From contig NZ_CP107913.1 in NCBI RefSeq assembly GCF_036014115.1, positions 1,860,001 through 1,924,000 of the forward strand: a stretch of 64,000 bases of DNA. Direction: 5' to 3'. The notes beneath the pieces were generated by a model. It was not told where the DNA came from. It saw nothing but the letters and a program-made list of their open reading frames with translations, and ran no database searches. Of this stretch, positions 52,335 to 60,011 are shown in pieces; position 1 is the stretch's first letter, and each line of letters opens with the position of its first letter. This DNA comes from Streptomyces sp. NBC_00448 (GTDB lineage: Bacteria > Actinomycetota > Actinomycetes > Streptomycetales > Streptomycetaceae). Made by a program: the position numbers and the translations under genes.

Positions 52335-52363
52335 TTGTCTGACCGCCGCCCTGCGGTTAACGT
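52335..52363 (+). promoter_or_regulatory. Promoter of the ABC importer operon
   Basis: TTGTCT (-35, 52335-52340) and TAACGT (-10, 52358-52363) are separated by 17 nt. The -35 context GGGGGATTGTCTGACCGCC closely mirrors that of the divergent promoter, so both may bind the same activator. Confidence 0.65.
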
Positions 52364-52459
52364 GCTGTGGACACGGGTGCTGTCAACAGGCCCGATGCGA
52401 CCGACACGACCGGCCGGGACACCCGACGCCGGCCGCACCGCGAGAGCGAGGGGACGGGC

Positions 52460-52588
52460 ATGGACACACATCGACGCGACCTCGCACTCTGCCCCCGTGG
52501 CTTCGCCCAGACCCGGGTGGTCCGGCGGCACGTCGATCTGCTCCGGGTCTGCAGCGCGCTGTGTCCGGGAACGCCCGCGGTCCGCTGA
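52460..52588 (+). CDS. Cys-type leader peptide (uORF) of the ABC importer operon
   Basis: 42 residues with the core VVRRHVDLLRVCSALCPG. This matches the peptide on the opposite strand at 51930 (RRH-I/V-DL, RV, ALCPG). It has three cysteines, two of them in LRVCSALC near the end, which would make it sensitive to charged tRNA-Cys. ATG at 52460 behind GAGGGG; a shorter version from an internal GTG (VVRRH) is possible. It is followed by about 430 nt of leader before the permease gene. Confidence 0.78.
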   Translation: MDTHRRDLALCPRGFAQTRVVRRHVDLLRVCSALCPGTPAVR

Positions 52589-53015
52589 CCGCTGCCGGCA
52601 CTCGGAAAACCGCTGTCCGAACGCTGGTTGAACGCTGCCGGCTGACATCCGCTGATCGCTCGGGCGAGGCAACGCCGCCCGCCTGAGCGTGGACCCGCGG
52701 AACCGCCGTCCGTCCGCGTACGGCGCCCCTCCCCCGTATCCGGGTCGGCCCGGCCGACGCACGGCCCTGCCCCACCCCGAACTCCCTTCCAATGCACCGC
52801 GGATGACGTGGCCTCCGTGATCGACGCGCGGCCGGACCGCGTACGCCTTCTTCCTTCGCGGCGGCACCTTCCCCGACTCTCCCCGACCTCCCTCGACTTC
52901 ACCCGGCTTCCTCCCCTCCCTCCCGGTGGCCCGCTGCGGCAGACCGGCCCCCGCGTGGGGCCGTCGCGTCCGCACGCGCCGTCGCCGCGGTCCCCGACGA
53001 GACGGGAACACCGAC
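52589..53015 (+). other. Leader segment between the uORF and the permease gene
   Basis: No convincing gene is seen. Short stems are visible, such as GCGGTTTTCCGAGTGCCGGC against GCTGCCGGC repeats around 52590-52645, and a GGGCGAGGC/GCCGCCCGCC pairing at 52660-52690. The segment is the expected site of an attenuator coupled to the leader peptide. GACGGGAACACCGAC precedes the permease ATG. Confidence 0.35.
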
Positions 53016-54059
53016 ATGCCCCAGCACGACACCTCAGGTCCGGCCACGGCCGCGCCCGACCATCCCCCGCCCGTAACCGACGGCACGGCTCGGGCGCCCC
53101 GGCCCCGGCACCTGGACACCCGCCCGGCCGACCGGGAGTTGCTCGCCGCGCGGCTGGTGCCGCTGCGCCGCCCGGGGCAGTGGATCTCCGCGGCCGTGCT
53201 GCTCGTACTGTTCGCGATGCTCGTCCACACCCTGGTGACCAACCCCCGCTTCCAATGGCACGTGGTCGGCCACTACTTCCTGAGCGGCTCGATCCTGCAC
53301 GGGCTCGAACTCACCTTGTGGCTCACCGGCGCGGTGATGGCCAGCGGCTACCTGCTCGGCGTCGGCGTCGCCGCGATGCGGCTGTCGCGCAACCCGGTGC
53401 TGCGCACCCTGAGTTTCGGCTACGTCTGGCTGGTGCGCTCGGTCCCGCCGCTGGTGCAACTGCTCTTCTGGTACGAACTGGCCTCGCTCTACCCGCGGTT
53501 GTCGGTGGGGGTGCCGTTCGGACCGGAGTTCGCGGACGTGAGGACCGCGCACCTGTTCAGCGGCATCCTGGCCGCGTACGTCGGGCTCACCCTCGACGTG
53601 GCCGCGCTCTCCGCGGAGATCGTCAGGGGCGGCATCCTGTCGGTCGACCCCGGACAGCGCGAGGCCGCACGGGCGTTGGGGCTGGGCGAGGGACGGATCT
53701 TCCGCCGGATCGTGCTGCCGCAGGCCATGCCGGCGATCATCCCGGCCTCCGGCAACCTGCTGATCGGCATGCTCAAGGCGACCTCGATCGTCAGCGTCAT
53801 CGCCGTACAGGACCTGCTCTACTCCAGCCAGTTGATCTACAACCAGAACTTCCTGATCATGCCGCTGCTGCTGGTCGCCACCATCTGGTACATCATCCTG
53901 ACCACGCTGCTGTCGATCGGGCAGTTCTACGTCGAGCGCCACTACGCCCGCGGCAACAACCGGTCCGGCGGCAGGCCGCCGCGCGGGTTCTGGCAGGTGG
54001 CCCGCGCCAACATCCCGCTGTTCGGCCCGGCCAAGTCCCCCGCGGTGGGGCTGTCATGA
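53016..54059 (+). CDS. Amino-acid-type ABC transporter permease (HisMQ/GlnP family)
   Basis: 347 residues. A hydrophilic, Pro/Arg-rich N-terminus of about 65 residues precedes five or six membrane helices. HGLELTLWLTGAVMASGYLL is the start of the HisMQ domain, and YVWLVRSVPPLVQLLFWYEL and the EAA loop (EAARALGLGEGRIFRRIVLP) contact the ATPase. It forms the channel for a polar amino acid or a derivative. ATG at 53016; its stop overlaps the ATPase start (ATGA). In organosulfur clusters such as B. subtilis ytm, importers of this family bring in S-modified cysteine. Confidence 0.9.
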   Translation: MPQHDTSGPATAAPDHPPPVTDGTARAPRPRHLDTRPADRELLAARLVPLRRPGQWISAAVLLVLFAMLVHTLVTNPRFQWHVVGHYFLSGSILHGLELTLWLTGAVMASGYLLGVGVAAMRLSRNPVLRTLSFGYVWLVRSVPPLVQLLFWYELASLYPRLSVGVPFGPEFADVRTAHLFSGILAAYVGLTLDVAALSAEIVRGGILSVDPGQREAARALGLGEGRIFRRIVLPQAMPAIIPASGNLLIGMLKATSIVSVIAVQDLLYSSQLIYNQNFLIMPLLLVATIWYIILTTLLSIGQFYVERHYARGNNRSGGRPPRGFWQVARANIPLFGPAKSPAVGLS

Positions 54060-54829
54060 GCGACGACGAGCGGCCCCTGGTGCGCGTCCGGGGCCTGCGC
54101 AAGAGCTATGGCGCGAACGTCGTGCTGGACGGCGTCGACCTCGACGTGCGCGAGGGCGAGGTGACCGTCCTGCTCGGCCCGTCCGGCTCCGGCAAGTCCA
54201 CGCTGCTGCGCTGCGTGAACCACCTGGAGAAGCCGGACGCCGGCTTCGTGGAGATCGGCGGCGACCTCGTCGGCTACCGGCACGACGGCGGGCGGCTGCA
54301 CGAACTGCGGGCCCGGGCGATCACCCGGCAGCGGGCCGATGTCGGCATGGTCTTCCAGCAGTTCAACCTCTTCCCGCACCTGACGGTGCTCGACAACATC
54401 ACCGAGGCGCCGGTCGCGGTGCGCGGCGTGCCGAGGAAGCAGGCCGCCGCGCGGGCCCGTGAGCTGCTCGAACGGGTCGGCCTGGCCGGCCGGGAGGACT
54501 CCTATCCCCGGCAGATGTCCGGTGGCCAGCAGCAGCGGGTGGCGATCGCCCGCGCGCTGGCCATGGAGCCGCGCCTGCTGCTCTTCGACGAGCCGACCAG
54601 CGCGCTCGATCCCGAACTCGTCGGCGAGGTCCTCGCGGTGATCCAGGACCTGGCGCTCAGCGGCATGACGATGATCGTCGTCACGCACGAGATCGGCTTC
54701 GCCCGGAAGGTCGCCGACACGGTGGTCTTCCTCGACGGCGGAAGGATCATCGAGTCCGGTGCCCCCGCGGACGTGCTGAGCGATCCGCGCCACGAACGGG
54801 CCCGGTCCTTCCTGGCCGCGGTGCTCTGA
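54056..54829 (+). CDS. Amino-acid-type ABC transporter ATP-binding protein (GlnQ family)
   Basis: 257 residues with a complete set of ATPase motifs: Walker A GPSGSGKST, Q-loop VFQQFNLFPHLT, signature MSGGQQQRVAIARAL, Walker B LLLFDEPTSALDPE and the switch histidine in IVVTHEIGFA. VVFLDGGRIIESG and the C-terminal RARSFLAAV are typical of polar amino acid importers. ATG at 54056 overlaps the permease stop. The binding protein follows 77 nt downstream. Confidence 0.92.
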   Translation: MSDDERPLVRVRGLRKSYGANVVLDGVDLDVREGEVTVLLGPSGSGKSTLLRCVNHLEKPDAGFVEIGGDLVGYRHDGGRLHELRARAITRQRADVGMVFQQFNLFPHLTVLDNITEAPVAVRGVPRKQAAARARELLERVGLAGREDSYPRQMSGGQQQRVAIARALAMEPRLLLFDEPTSALDPELVGEVLAVIQDLALSGMTMIVVTHEIGFARKVADTVVFLDGGRIIESGAPADVLSDPRHERARSFLAAVL

Positions 54830-54906
54830 GCCGGCGCCCGCGGGTGAGCGCTCCCGCTCCGGTTCCCCCAGGTCCCCCGCAGCTCCCCCTTGTGAAAGGC
54901 ACTCCC

Positions 54907-55914
54907 GTGACCACCGAACGCCGTTCCCACCGCCGCGCCCCGAGACTCGCCGTCGCCACTGTCGCCGCCGGCGCCGGGCTGGCCCTGCTCGTCGCCTGCG
55001 GCGGTTCCTCCGACGACTCCTCCTCCGGCGCGCCGGCCGCCACGGGTGCCGGGGCCGCCGCCAAGCCGAGCGCGGGCGGCGCGGGTTCGACCGCCATCCC
55101 CACCCAGGACGTGGTGTCCGCGATCACCGCCGACCCGAAACTGAAGGCGGAACTGCCCGCCAAGATCCGCAGCAGCGGCACCCTCACGCTGGGCACCACC
55201 CGGCAGCCCGGCGTGCAGGGCCTGCCGCACGCCGGCGAGCAGAACGGCACTCCCGTCGGCCTCGACGTCGACCTGCGCAACGCCGTCGCCAAGGTGCTCG
55301 GCGTCAAGTGGGACGTGCAGTACGGCACCTTCCCCACCGTCATCCCCGGTGTGCAGAATGGCCGTTACGACGTCGGTCAGGACAACTTCGGGGCCACCAA
55401 GGCCCGCGAGCAGGTGGTGGACTTCGCCTCCTACCTCGACGACGGGCAGGCGTTCCTCGGCTCCAGGAACGTCTCCGTCGACTCCGTCAAGAAGCTCACC
55501 GACCTGTGCGGCCTGACCATCGCCACCTCCCCCGGCTCGACGTTCCAGCAGATCCTCACCGACGGCGCCGGCGACTGCGCCAAGATCGGCAAGAAGCCCT
55601 ACAAGGTGCAGTACTTCGCCGACTCCGCCCCGATCTTCCTCGGGCTGTCCAACGGCAAGGTCGACGTCATGTTCGGCCCGACGCTGGGCCTGAAGTACGA
55701 CGCGACCCGCATCCCGGGCACCAAGTTCCTCGGCGAGATCAGCACCACCACGGTCGGCTTCGTCACCGCGAAGAAGTCGCCGCTGGCCCCGGCGCTGCGC
55801 GACGCGGTCAACAAGCTGATCGCCGACGGCGACTACGCCAGGATCTTCGCCAAGTGGGGGGTGCCCGGCACCGGAATCAGCACCTCCCAGCTCAACCCGG
55901 CCACCACCTTCTGA
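54907..55914 (+). CDS. ABC transporter substrate-binding lipoprotein (SBP_bac_3)
   Basis: 335 residues, GTG start (AAAGG upstream). The lipoprotein signal ends in LLVACGG. A Ser/Ala/Gly linker follows, then a family-3 solute-binding domain: RSSGTLTLGTTRQPGVQGLP, GTPVGLDVDLRNAVAKVLGV, VIPGVQNGRYDVGQDNFGAT and KLTDLCGLTIATSPGST. LDVDL replaces the more common FDIDL, and two cysteines (in LCGL and GDCAKIG) may form a disulfide. Ligands of this family are polar amino acids or derivatives. The neighbouring monooxygenases and regulatory RNA suggest a sulfur-containing one. Confidence 0.9.
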   Translation: MTTERRSHRRAPRLAVATVAAGAGLALLVACGGSSDDSSSGAPAATGAGAAAKPSAGGAGSTAIPTQDVVSAITADPKLKAELPAKIRSSGTLTLGTTRQPGVQGLPHAGEQNGTPVGLDVDLRNAVAKVLGVKWDVQYGTFPTVIPGVQNGRYDVGQDNFGATKAREQVVDFASYLDDGQAFLGSRNVSVDSVKKLTDLCGLTIATSPGSTFQQILTDGAGDCAKIGKKPYKVQYFADSAPIFLGLSNGKVDVMFGPTLGLKYDATRIPGTKFLGEISTTTVGFVTAKKSPLAPALRDAVNKLIADGDYARIFAKWGVPGTGISTSQLNPATTF

Positions 55915-55924
55915 CGCCGGGCCC

Positions 55925-55976
55925 CGCGGCCGTCCCGGCTCAGCGGCTGACGCCGTTCCACGCCGGGACGGCCGCG
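55925..55976. terminator. Bidirectional terminator overlapping the end of the SMP-30 gene
   Basis: CGCGGCCGTCCCGG (55925-55938) and CCGGGACGGCCGCG (55963-55976) are a perfect 14-bp inverted repeat. The SMP-30 stop codon (55940-55942) lies in the 24-nt loop. It ends both convergent operons. Confidence 0.75.
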
Positions 55977-56791
55977 CCGCGGGCGCCCGGGCGCGCGGCG
56001 AACAGGCCGCCGTCGGGGCCGCCCGCGGTGATCAGCAAGGTGGCGAGGTCGGGACCGGCGAAGGCCACGCCGGCGGCGTACGCGGCGGGGACCCGGACGG
56101 TGGCCAGATGCCGCGCCGCCGGCGAGTAGCAGCGCACCTCGCCGGCACCCCACACCGCCAGCCACAGATTGCCGTCGCGGTCGGCGCACAGGCCGTCCGG
56201 CAGCCCGCCGTCGACCGCGAGGAAGTCGCGGCGCTCGCCGGCCTGGCCGTCCGCGGGGTCGTATCCGCGTACCCGGACCAGGCCGGCGCCGGTGTCCACG
56301 CTGTACATCAGCCGTCCGTCGGGCGACCAGGCCAGCCCGTTGGAGCAGGTCAGGTCGGTGTCGAGGACGGCGGGCCGCCCGTCGCCGGCGAGCCGGACCA
56401 GGACGTCCTGGCCGCGGCGGCCGTCGAGCGCGGTGCTCCCGACCAGGAACCGCCCCGCCGGATCGCAGCCGCCGTCGTTCAGCCGCCCGGGCGTGCCGTG
56501 CGGCAGCACCCGGGCGCCGGCCCGGCGGGTCCCGTCCGGGCGGAGGACGGTCACGCCGTACCGGCCGGCGACGAGCAGGCCGCCGTCGGCGGCGCAGGCC
56601 ACCGCGCCGGCCGGGCCCGGGAGGCGGTGCCGCCGGACGACCTCCACCCGGTCGGGCCGCAGCCGCCCCTCGTGGACCTGGCCGGCCTCGATGTCGACCC
56701 AGAGCAGCCGTTCGCGCGGGGCGTCCCAGACCGGGCCCTCGGCGAGCCGGAAGCCGCCGGTCAGCACCGGGTGGGCGTCGTACGTCAGCAC
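55940..56791 (-). CDS. SMP-30/gluconolactonase/LRE family protein
   Basis: 283 residues of a six-bladed beta-propeller: FRLAEGPVWDAPRERLLWVD (metal-ligand glutamate), RLNDGGCDPAGRFLVGSTAL (N and D), LTCSNGLAWSPDGRLMYSVD and GLPDGLCADRDGNLWLAVWG (catalytic aspartate region). Members are calcium- or zinc-dependent sugar lactonases. It is 77 nt downstream of the FAH-family gene on the same strand, so a lactonase step followed by hydrolysis of a diketo acid is a reasonable pairing. GTG start at 56791. Confidence 0.88.
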   Translation of the reverse strand: MLTYDAHPVLTGGFRLAEGPVWDAPRERLLWVDIEAGQVHEGRLRPDRVEVVRRHRLPGPAGAVACAADGGLLVAGRYGVTVLRPDGTRRAGARVLPHGTPGRLNDGGCDPAGRFLVGSTALDGRRGQDVLVRLAGDGRPAVLDTDLTCSNGLAWSPDGRLMYSVDTGAGLVRVRGYDPADGQAGERRDFLAVDGGLPDGLCADRDGNLWLAVWGAGEVRCYSPAARHLATVRVPAAYAAGVAFAGPDLATLLITAGGPDGGLFAARPGARGAAVPAWNGVSR

Positions 56792-56868
56792 CCCGTCACC
56801 GCACGGCCCCGACCGTGGCCCTCACGGCGGCGCCGGAGCGCGGCGCGCTCCCGGCCGGCCGCGCGTGC

Positions 56869-57729
56869 TCACGCATCGGCGCACACCGAGCGGTGCCGGC
56901 CGAGGCCGTCGATCTCCATCTCCATCACGTCGCCCGCGGACAGGTACGGGAAGCGGCCGGAGAGCGCGACGCCCTCGGGCGTACCGGTGTTGACCAGATC
57001 GCCGGGCTCCAGGACGAGGTACTGGGACAGATGGCGGATGATCTCCGCGACGCCGAAGATCATGTCGGCGGTCGAGGAGTCCTGCCGGGGCTCGCCGTTG
57101 ACCCACGAACGCAGTCGCAGCGCCTGCGGGTCGGGCACCTCGTCGGCGGTCAGCAGCCACGGGCCGAGCGGGTTGAACGTCTCGCAGCTCTTGCCCTTGG
57201 ACCACTGGCCGCCGGGAGTCTCCAGCTGGAAGGCCCGCTCCGAGACGTCGTTGCCGACCGCGTACCCGGCGACGTACGCCAGCGGGTCGTCGTCCTCGGC
57301 GAGGTAGCGGGCGCGGCGGCCGATCACCACGGTCAGCTCCACCTCCCAGTCGGTCTTCTTCGAGCCCCGCGGGATCAGCACCGCGTCCTTCGGACCGACC
57401 ACGGTGTTGGGGCTCTTGTGGAAGAGGATCGGCTCGGTGGGCGGTTCGGCCCCCGACTCGCGGGCGTGGGCCGCGTAGTTCTGGCCGATGCACAGCACCG
57501 CGCCGGGCCGGGCCACGGGGGCGCCGGTGCGCTGTCCGGCGACATCGGCCGCGGACAGCTCGGGCAGCCGGCCGGCGGCAAGCTCCTCCCGGGCCCGCGC
57601 GACGCCGTCGGTCGCGAAGAAGGCGGGGTCGAGGTCGGCGGTGAGGCCGGACAGGTCGTACGTCCGGCCGTCGGCGGTGCCGAGGACGGGGCGCTCGCCA
57701 CCGGGCGGCCCCAGGCGCATCAGGCGCAT
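56869..57729 (-). CDS. Fumarylacetoacetate hydrolase family protein, possibly 2,4-diketo-3-deoxy-L-fuconate/rhamnonate hydrolase
   Basis: 286 residues of the FAH fold. RPGAVLCIGQNYAAHARESG, ILFHKSPNTVVGPKDAVLIP, DWEVELTVVIGRRARYLAED (metal-ligand E-x-E), GYAVGNDVSERAFQLETPGG and VNTGTPEGVALSG are the standard landmarks. The ERAFQ...QWSKGKSCETFNPLGPW stretch is typical of the subgroup that cleaves 2,4-diketo-3-deoxy sugar acids to pyruvate and lactate or glyoxylate. That is the very activity missing from the fucose operon 45 kb away. ATG at 57729 with AGAGAGAGAA upstream. Confidence 0.85.
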   Translation of the reverse strand: MRLMRLGPPGGERPVLGTADGRTYDLSGLTADLDPAFFATDGVARAREELAAGRLPELSAADVAGQRTGAPVARPGAVLCIGQNYAAHARESGAEPPTEPILFHKSPNTVVGPKDAVLIPRGSKKTDWEVELTVVIGRRARYLAEDDDPLAYVAGYAVGNDVSERAFQLETPGGQWSKGKSCETFNPLGPWLLTADEVPDPQALRLRSWVNGEPRQDSSTADMIFGVAEIIRHLSQYLVLEPGDLVNTGTPEGVALSGRFPYLSAGDVMEMEIDGLGRHRSVCADA

Positions 57730-57853
57730 AGGTGTTCTCTCTCTTCGTGAGTACGGTGCGGGTGCGGGAGTTCGGGGTTCAGGGTTCGGGCCACGCGAAT
57801 GCGGCTGCGGGTCACGAAGACACCGCGGCTCGTCAAAAAGGTTCGGGCCGTCG

Positions 57854-57868
57854 CCGGTTGGCAACCGG
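57854..57868. promoter_or_regulatory. Small inverted repeat upstream of the FAH-family gene
   Basis: CCGGTT-GGC-AACCGG lies in the 166-nt gap between the hydroxyacid dehydrogenase stop and the FAH start. It could be an operator or a weak hairpin. GCTCGTCAAAAAGG nearby is unusually A-rich for the region. Confidence 0.3.
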
Positions 57869-57895
57869 ACCTCCCCAACTGAGCTGACCGCGCGG

Positions 57896-58918
57896 CTATT
57901 CGACCCTCTCCAGGGCGTCGCGACCCACCTGGTGCAGCAACTCCAGTCCGTCCAGGTGGCGTTCGATCTCCGCCACGGTGCTGTCGCCCAGCGCCTGGCG
58001 GCCCTCGACCGTCGCGGCGGCCTGATGAGGCGTCAGGAGAACGTTGGGCAGGGTGCGCAACGGATGCTCGGCGGGCAGCGGTTCGGCGTCGTAGACGTCG
58101 AGCGCGGCGTCGATCCGGCCGGTGCGCAGCTCGGCCAGCAGCGCGGCCTCGTCGACCAGCCACGACCTGGCGGTGTTGACCAGTCCGGCGCCCTCCGGGA
58201 GCAGGGCCAGCTCCCTCGGGCCCAGCAGGTGCCGGGTCTCGGCGAGCGCGGGCGCGTGCACCGCGGTGATCCGGCTGGTGGCCAGCACCTCGTCCAGTCC
58301 GGCGACCCGGACGCCGAGCGCGTCGGCGTCCTCCGGCCCGAGGTAGGGGTCGGCCACGGTCACCTCGGCGCCCAGCGCCCGGACCAGTGCGATGTAGGCG
58401 CGTCCGGTGCGGGAGGCACCGATCACGCCGATCGGGCAGCCGAGGATCTGGTGGCGCTCGGGCGCCTCCTCGGCCTGCTCCCAGGGCACTCCGCCGCGCA
58501 GCGCGTGGTCGAAGCGGTGGATGCGGTGCAGCAGCGCGAGGGTGAAGGCGAGGGCCACCTCGGCGACCGGGCGGGCCATCGCGGCGCCCGCCTGGGTGAC
58601 GCGGACCCCCCGGTCGAACACGGCCTGGGTCGCGTACGGGCTGACCGCGCCGCCGGTGTGCGCCAGGAGCGCCAACCGCGGTGCGCCGGAGAGGAGTTCG
58701 GCATCGAGTTGGGCGGTTCCCCAGCCGGTGACAAGGATGTCGGCGTCGGCCACCGCGGCGGCCAGCGCGGTCCGGTCGGCGGGCCGGTCGAGCAGCACCG
58801 GGTCGGCCAGGCGGGTCAGCCGCTGCCAGGCGTCCGCGGTGAACAACTGCTCGCGCAGCGCGGGCGCCATCGCCACCACGGCGACGGGACGCGGCCCGCT
58901 GTCAGCGGAGCCAGTCAT
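57896..58918 (-). CDS. D-2-hydroxyacid dehydrogenase family protein
   Basis: 340 residues. The NAD domain shows CPIGVIGASRTGRAYIALVR (a GxxxxxG variant) followed by VADPYLG. The catalytic residues are R in LVNTARSWLVDE, E in DVYDAEPLP and H in LTPHQAAAT. It reduces a 2-keto acid or oxidises a 2-hydroxy acid; the substrate is unknown. The start ATG at 58918 has GGAG 7 nt upstream and lies inside the end of the preceding gene (overlap of 17 nt). Its position after the aldolase-like and epimerase-like genes suggests it handles a product of aldol cleavage. Confidence 0.85.
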   Translation of the reverse strand: MTGSADSGPRPVAVVAMAPALREQLFTADAWQRLTRLADPVLLDRPADRTALAAAVADADILVTGWGTAQLDAELLSGAPRLALLAHTGGAVSPYATQAVFDRGVRVTQAGAAMARPVAEVALAFTLALLHRIHRFDHALRGGVPWEQAEEAPERHQILGCPIGVIGASRTGRAYIALVRALGAEVTVADPYLGPEDADALGVRVAGLDEVLATSRITAVHAPALAETRHLLGPRELALLPEGAGLVNTARSWLVDEAALLAELRTGRIDAALDVYDAEPLPAEHPLRTLPNVLLTPHQAAATVEGRQALGDSTVAEIERHLDGLELLHQVGRDALERVE

Positions 58919-60005
58919 CACGGTGCTCCGCCACGAACGCGTCGTCGGTCAGCCACGGATAGGCCGCCGCGACCCGGGCGATCTCCTCTGCCTGCCGTGG
59001 CGAGAGCCGTTCGGCGGGGTCGAGGCACCAGGTGCCGGCCAGCAGGCCCTGGCGGCGCAGCACTTCGTGCACGCCGGGGATGCAGCCGCGGAACGCGTTG
59101 CGCACGTCGAAGACCGCCGCGTTGGCCTCGCTCAACTGCGGTGCCCTGCGCAGCAGATCGGTCATCAGCTGCTGGTCGCCCGCGCGCGCCGCGCGCACCT
59201 GGGCCAGCATCCCGACCGCGCTGGAGGTCCACACGGCCCACTGGCCGAGCAGCCCGCCGGCGAACCAGCGCAGGTCGCCGCCGGAGGTGCGGTAGGGGGT
59301 GAGCAGGTCGGTGAGGATCGCGTCGTCGTTGCCGGTGTAGAGGGCGACGTCCCCGGCGCGGTCGCTCGCGGCGACGGCGGCGATCACCTCGGCGGTCCGG
59401 TACCGGTCGAAGGGCGCGGCCTTGATCGCCACCACCGACGGGATGTCGGCGAACGCCCGCCAGTAGTCGGCGGACAGGTAGCGTCCCCCGACGGCCTCCT
59501 GGAGGTAGAAGCCGACGACGGGCAGCACCTCGCCGACCGCGCGGGCCCGGTCCAGCAGCCCGGTCTCGTCGGCGCCGGGCACCGCGGGGCTCAACAGCAC
59601 CGCGTCGTAGCCGAGTTCGGCGGCGAGTTCGGCCTCGGCGACGGCCTGCGCGGTGTAGCCGCAGGCGCCGGCGACCTTCACCACGGGCCGGCCGGCCTCC
59701 TTGTCGGCGGTCTCGGCGGCGAGTTCGAGCACCGGGCGGAGCAGCCCGACGGCGGCGTCCCTGATCTCGAACTGGGTGGTGTGCACGCCGACCGCGATCC
59801 CGCCGGCGCCCGACGCCAGGTAGTAGCGGGTCAGCGCGCGCTGGCGCCGCTCGTCCAGCCGGCGCTCGGCGTCGAGGGCGAGCGGGTGGGCCGGTATGAC
59901 GGTCCCGGCGGCGAGCAGGTCGAGCGGGCTCGCCGCTTCGCCCGGGGTGCCGTCTGGGGAGAGGCCCGCCGGAACGGTGGCGGTCTCGTGGTTGCGGGAG
60001 GACAC
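58902..60005 (-). CDS. Dihydrodipicolinate synthase/N-acetylneuraminate lyase family protein
   Basis: 367 residues, longer than the usual 300. The Schiff-base lysine is in VVAIKAAPFDRYRT and the tyrosine in VVGFYLQEAVGG. GTVIPAHPLALDAERRLDER at the start replaces the common TPF...D entry. YTGNDDAILTDLL and FAGGLLGQWAVW follow. It should catalyse a retro-aldol cleavage or dehydration of a keto-sugar acid. The extra length and divergent N-terminus set it apart from DapA itself. GTG start at 60005, 6 nt after the epimerase-like gene. Confidence 0.82.
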   Translation of the reverse strand: MSSRNHETATVPAGLSPDGTPGEAASPLDLLAAGTVIPAHPLALDAERRLDERRQRALTRYYLASGAGGIAVGVHTTQFEIRDAAVGLLRPVLELAAETADKEAGRPVVKVAGACGYTAQAVAEAELAAELGYDAVLLSPAVPGADETGLLDRARAVGEVLPVVGFYLQEAVGGRYLSADYWRAFADIPSVVAIKAAPFDRYRTAEVIAAVAASDRAGDVALYTGNDDAILTDLLTPYRTSGGDLRWFAGGLLGQWAVWTSSAVGMLAQVRAARAGDQQLMTDLLRRAPQLSEANAAVFDVRNAFRGCIPGVHEVLRRQGLLAGTWCLDPAERLSPRQAEEIARVAAAYPWLTDDAFVAEHRDDWLR

Positions 60006-60011
60006 GGTGGG

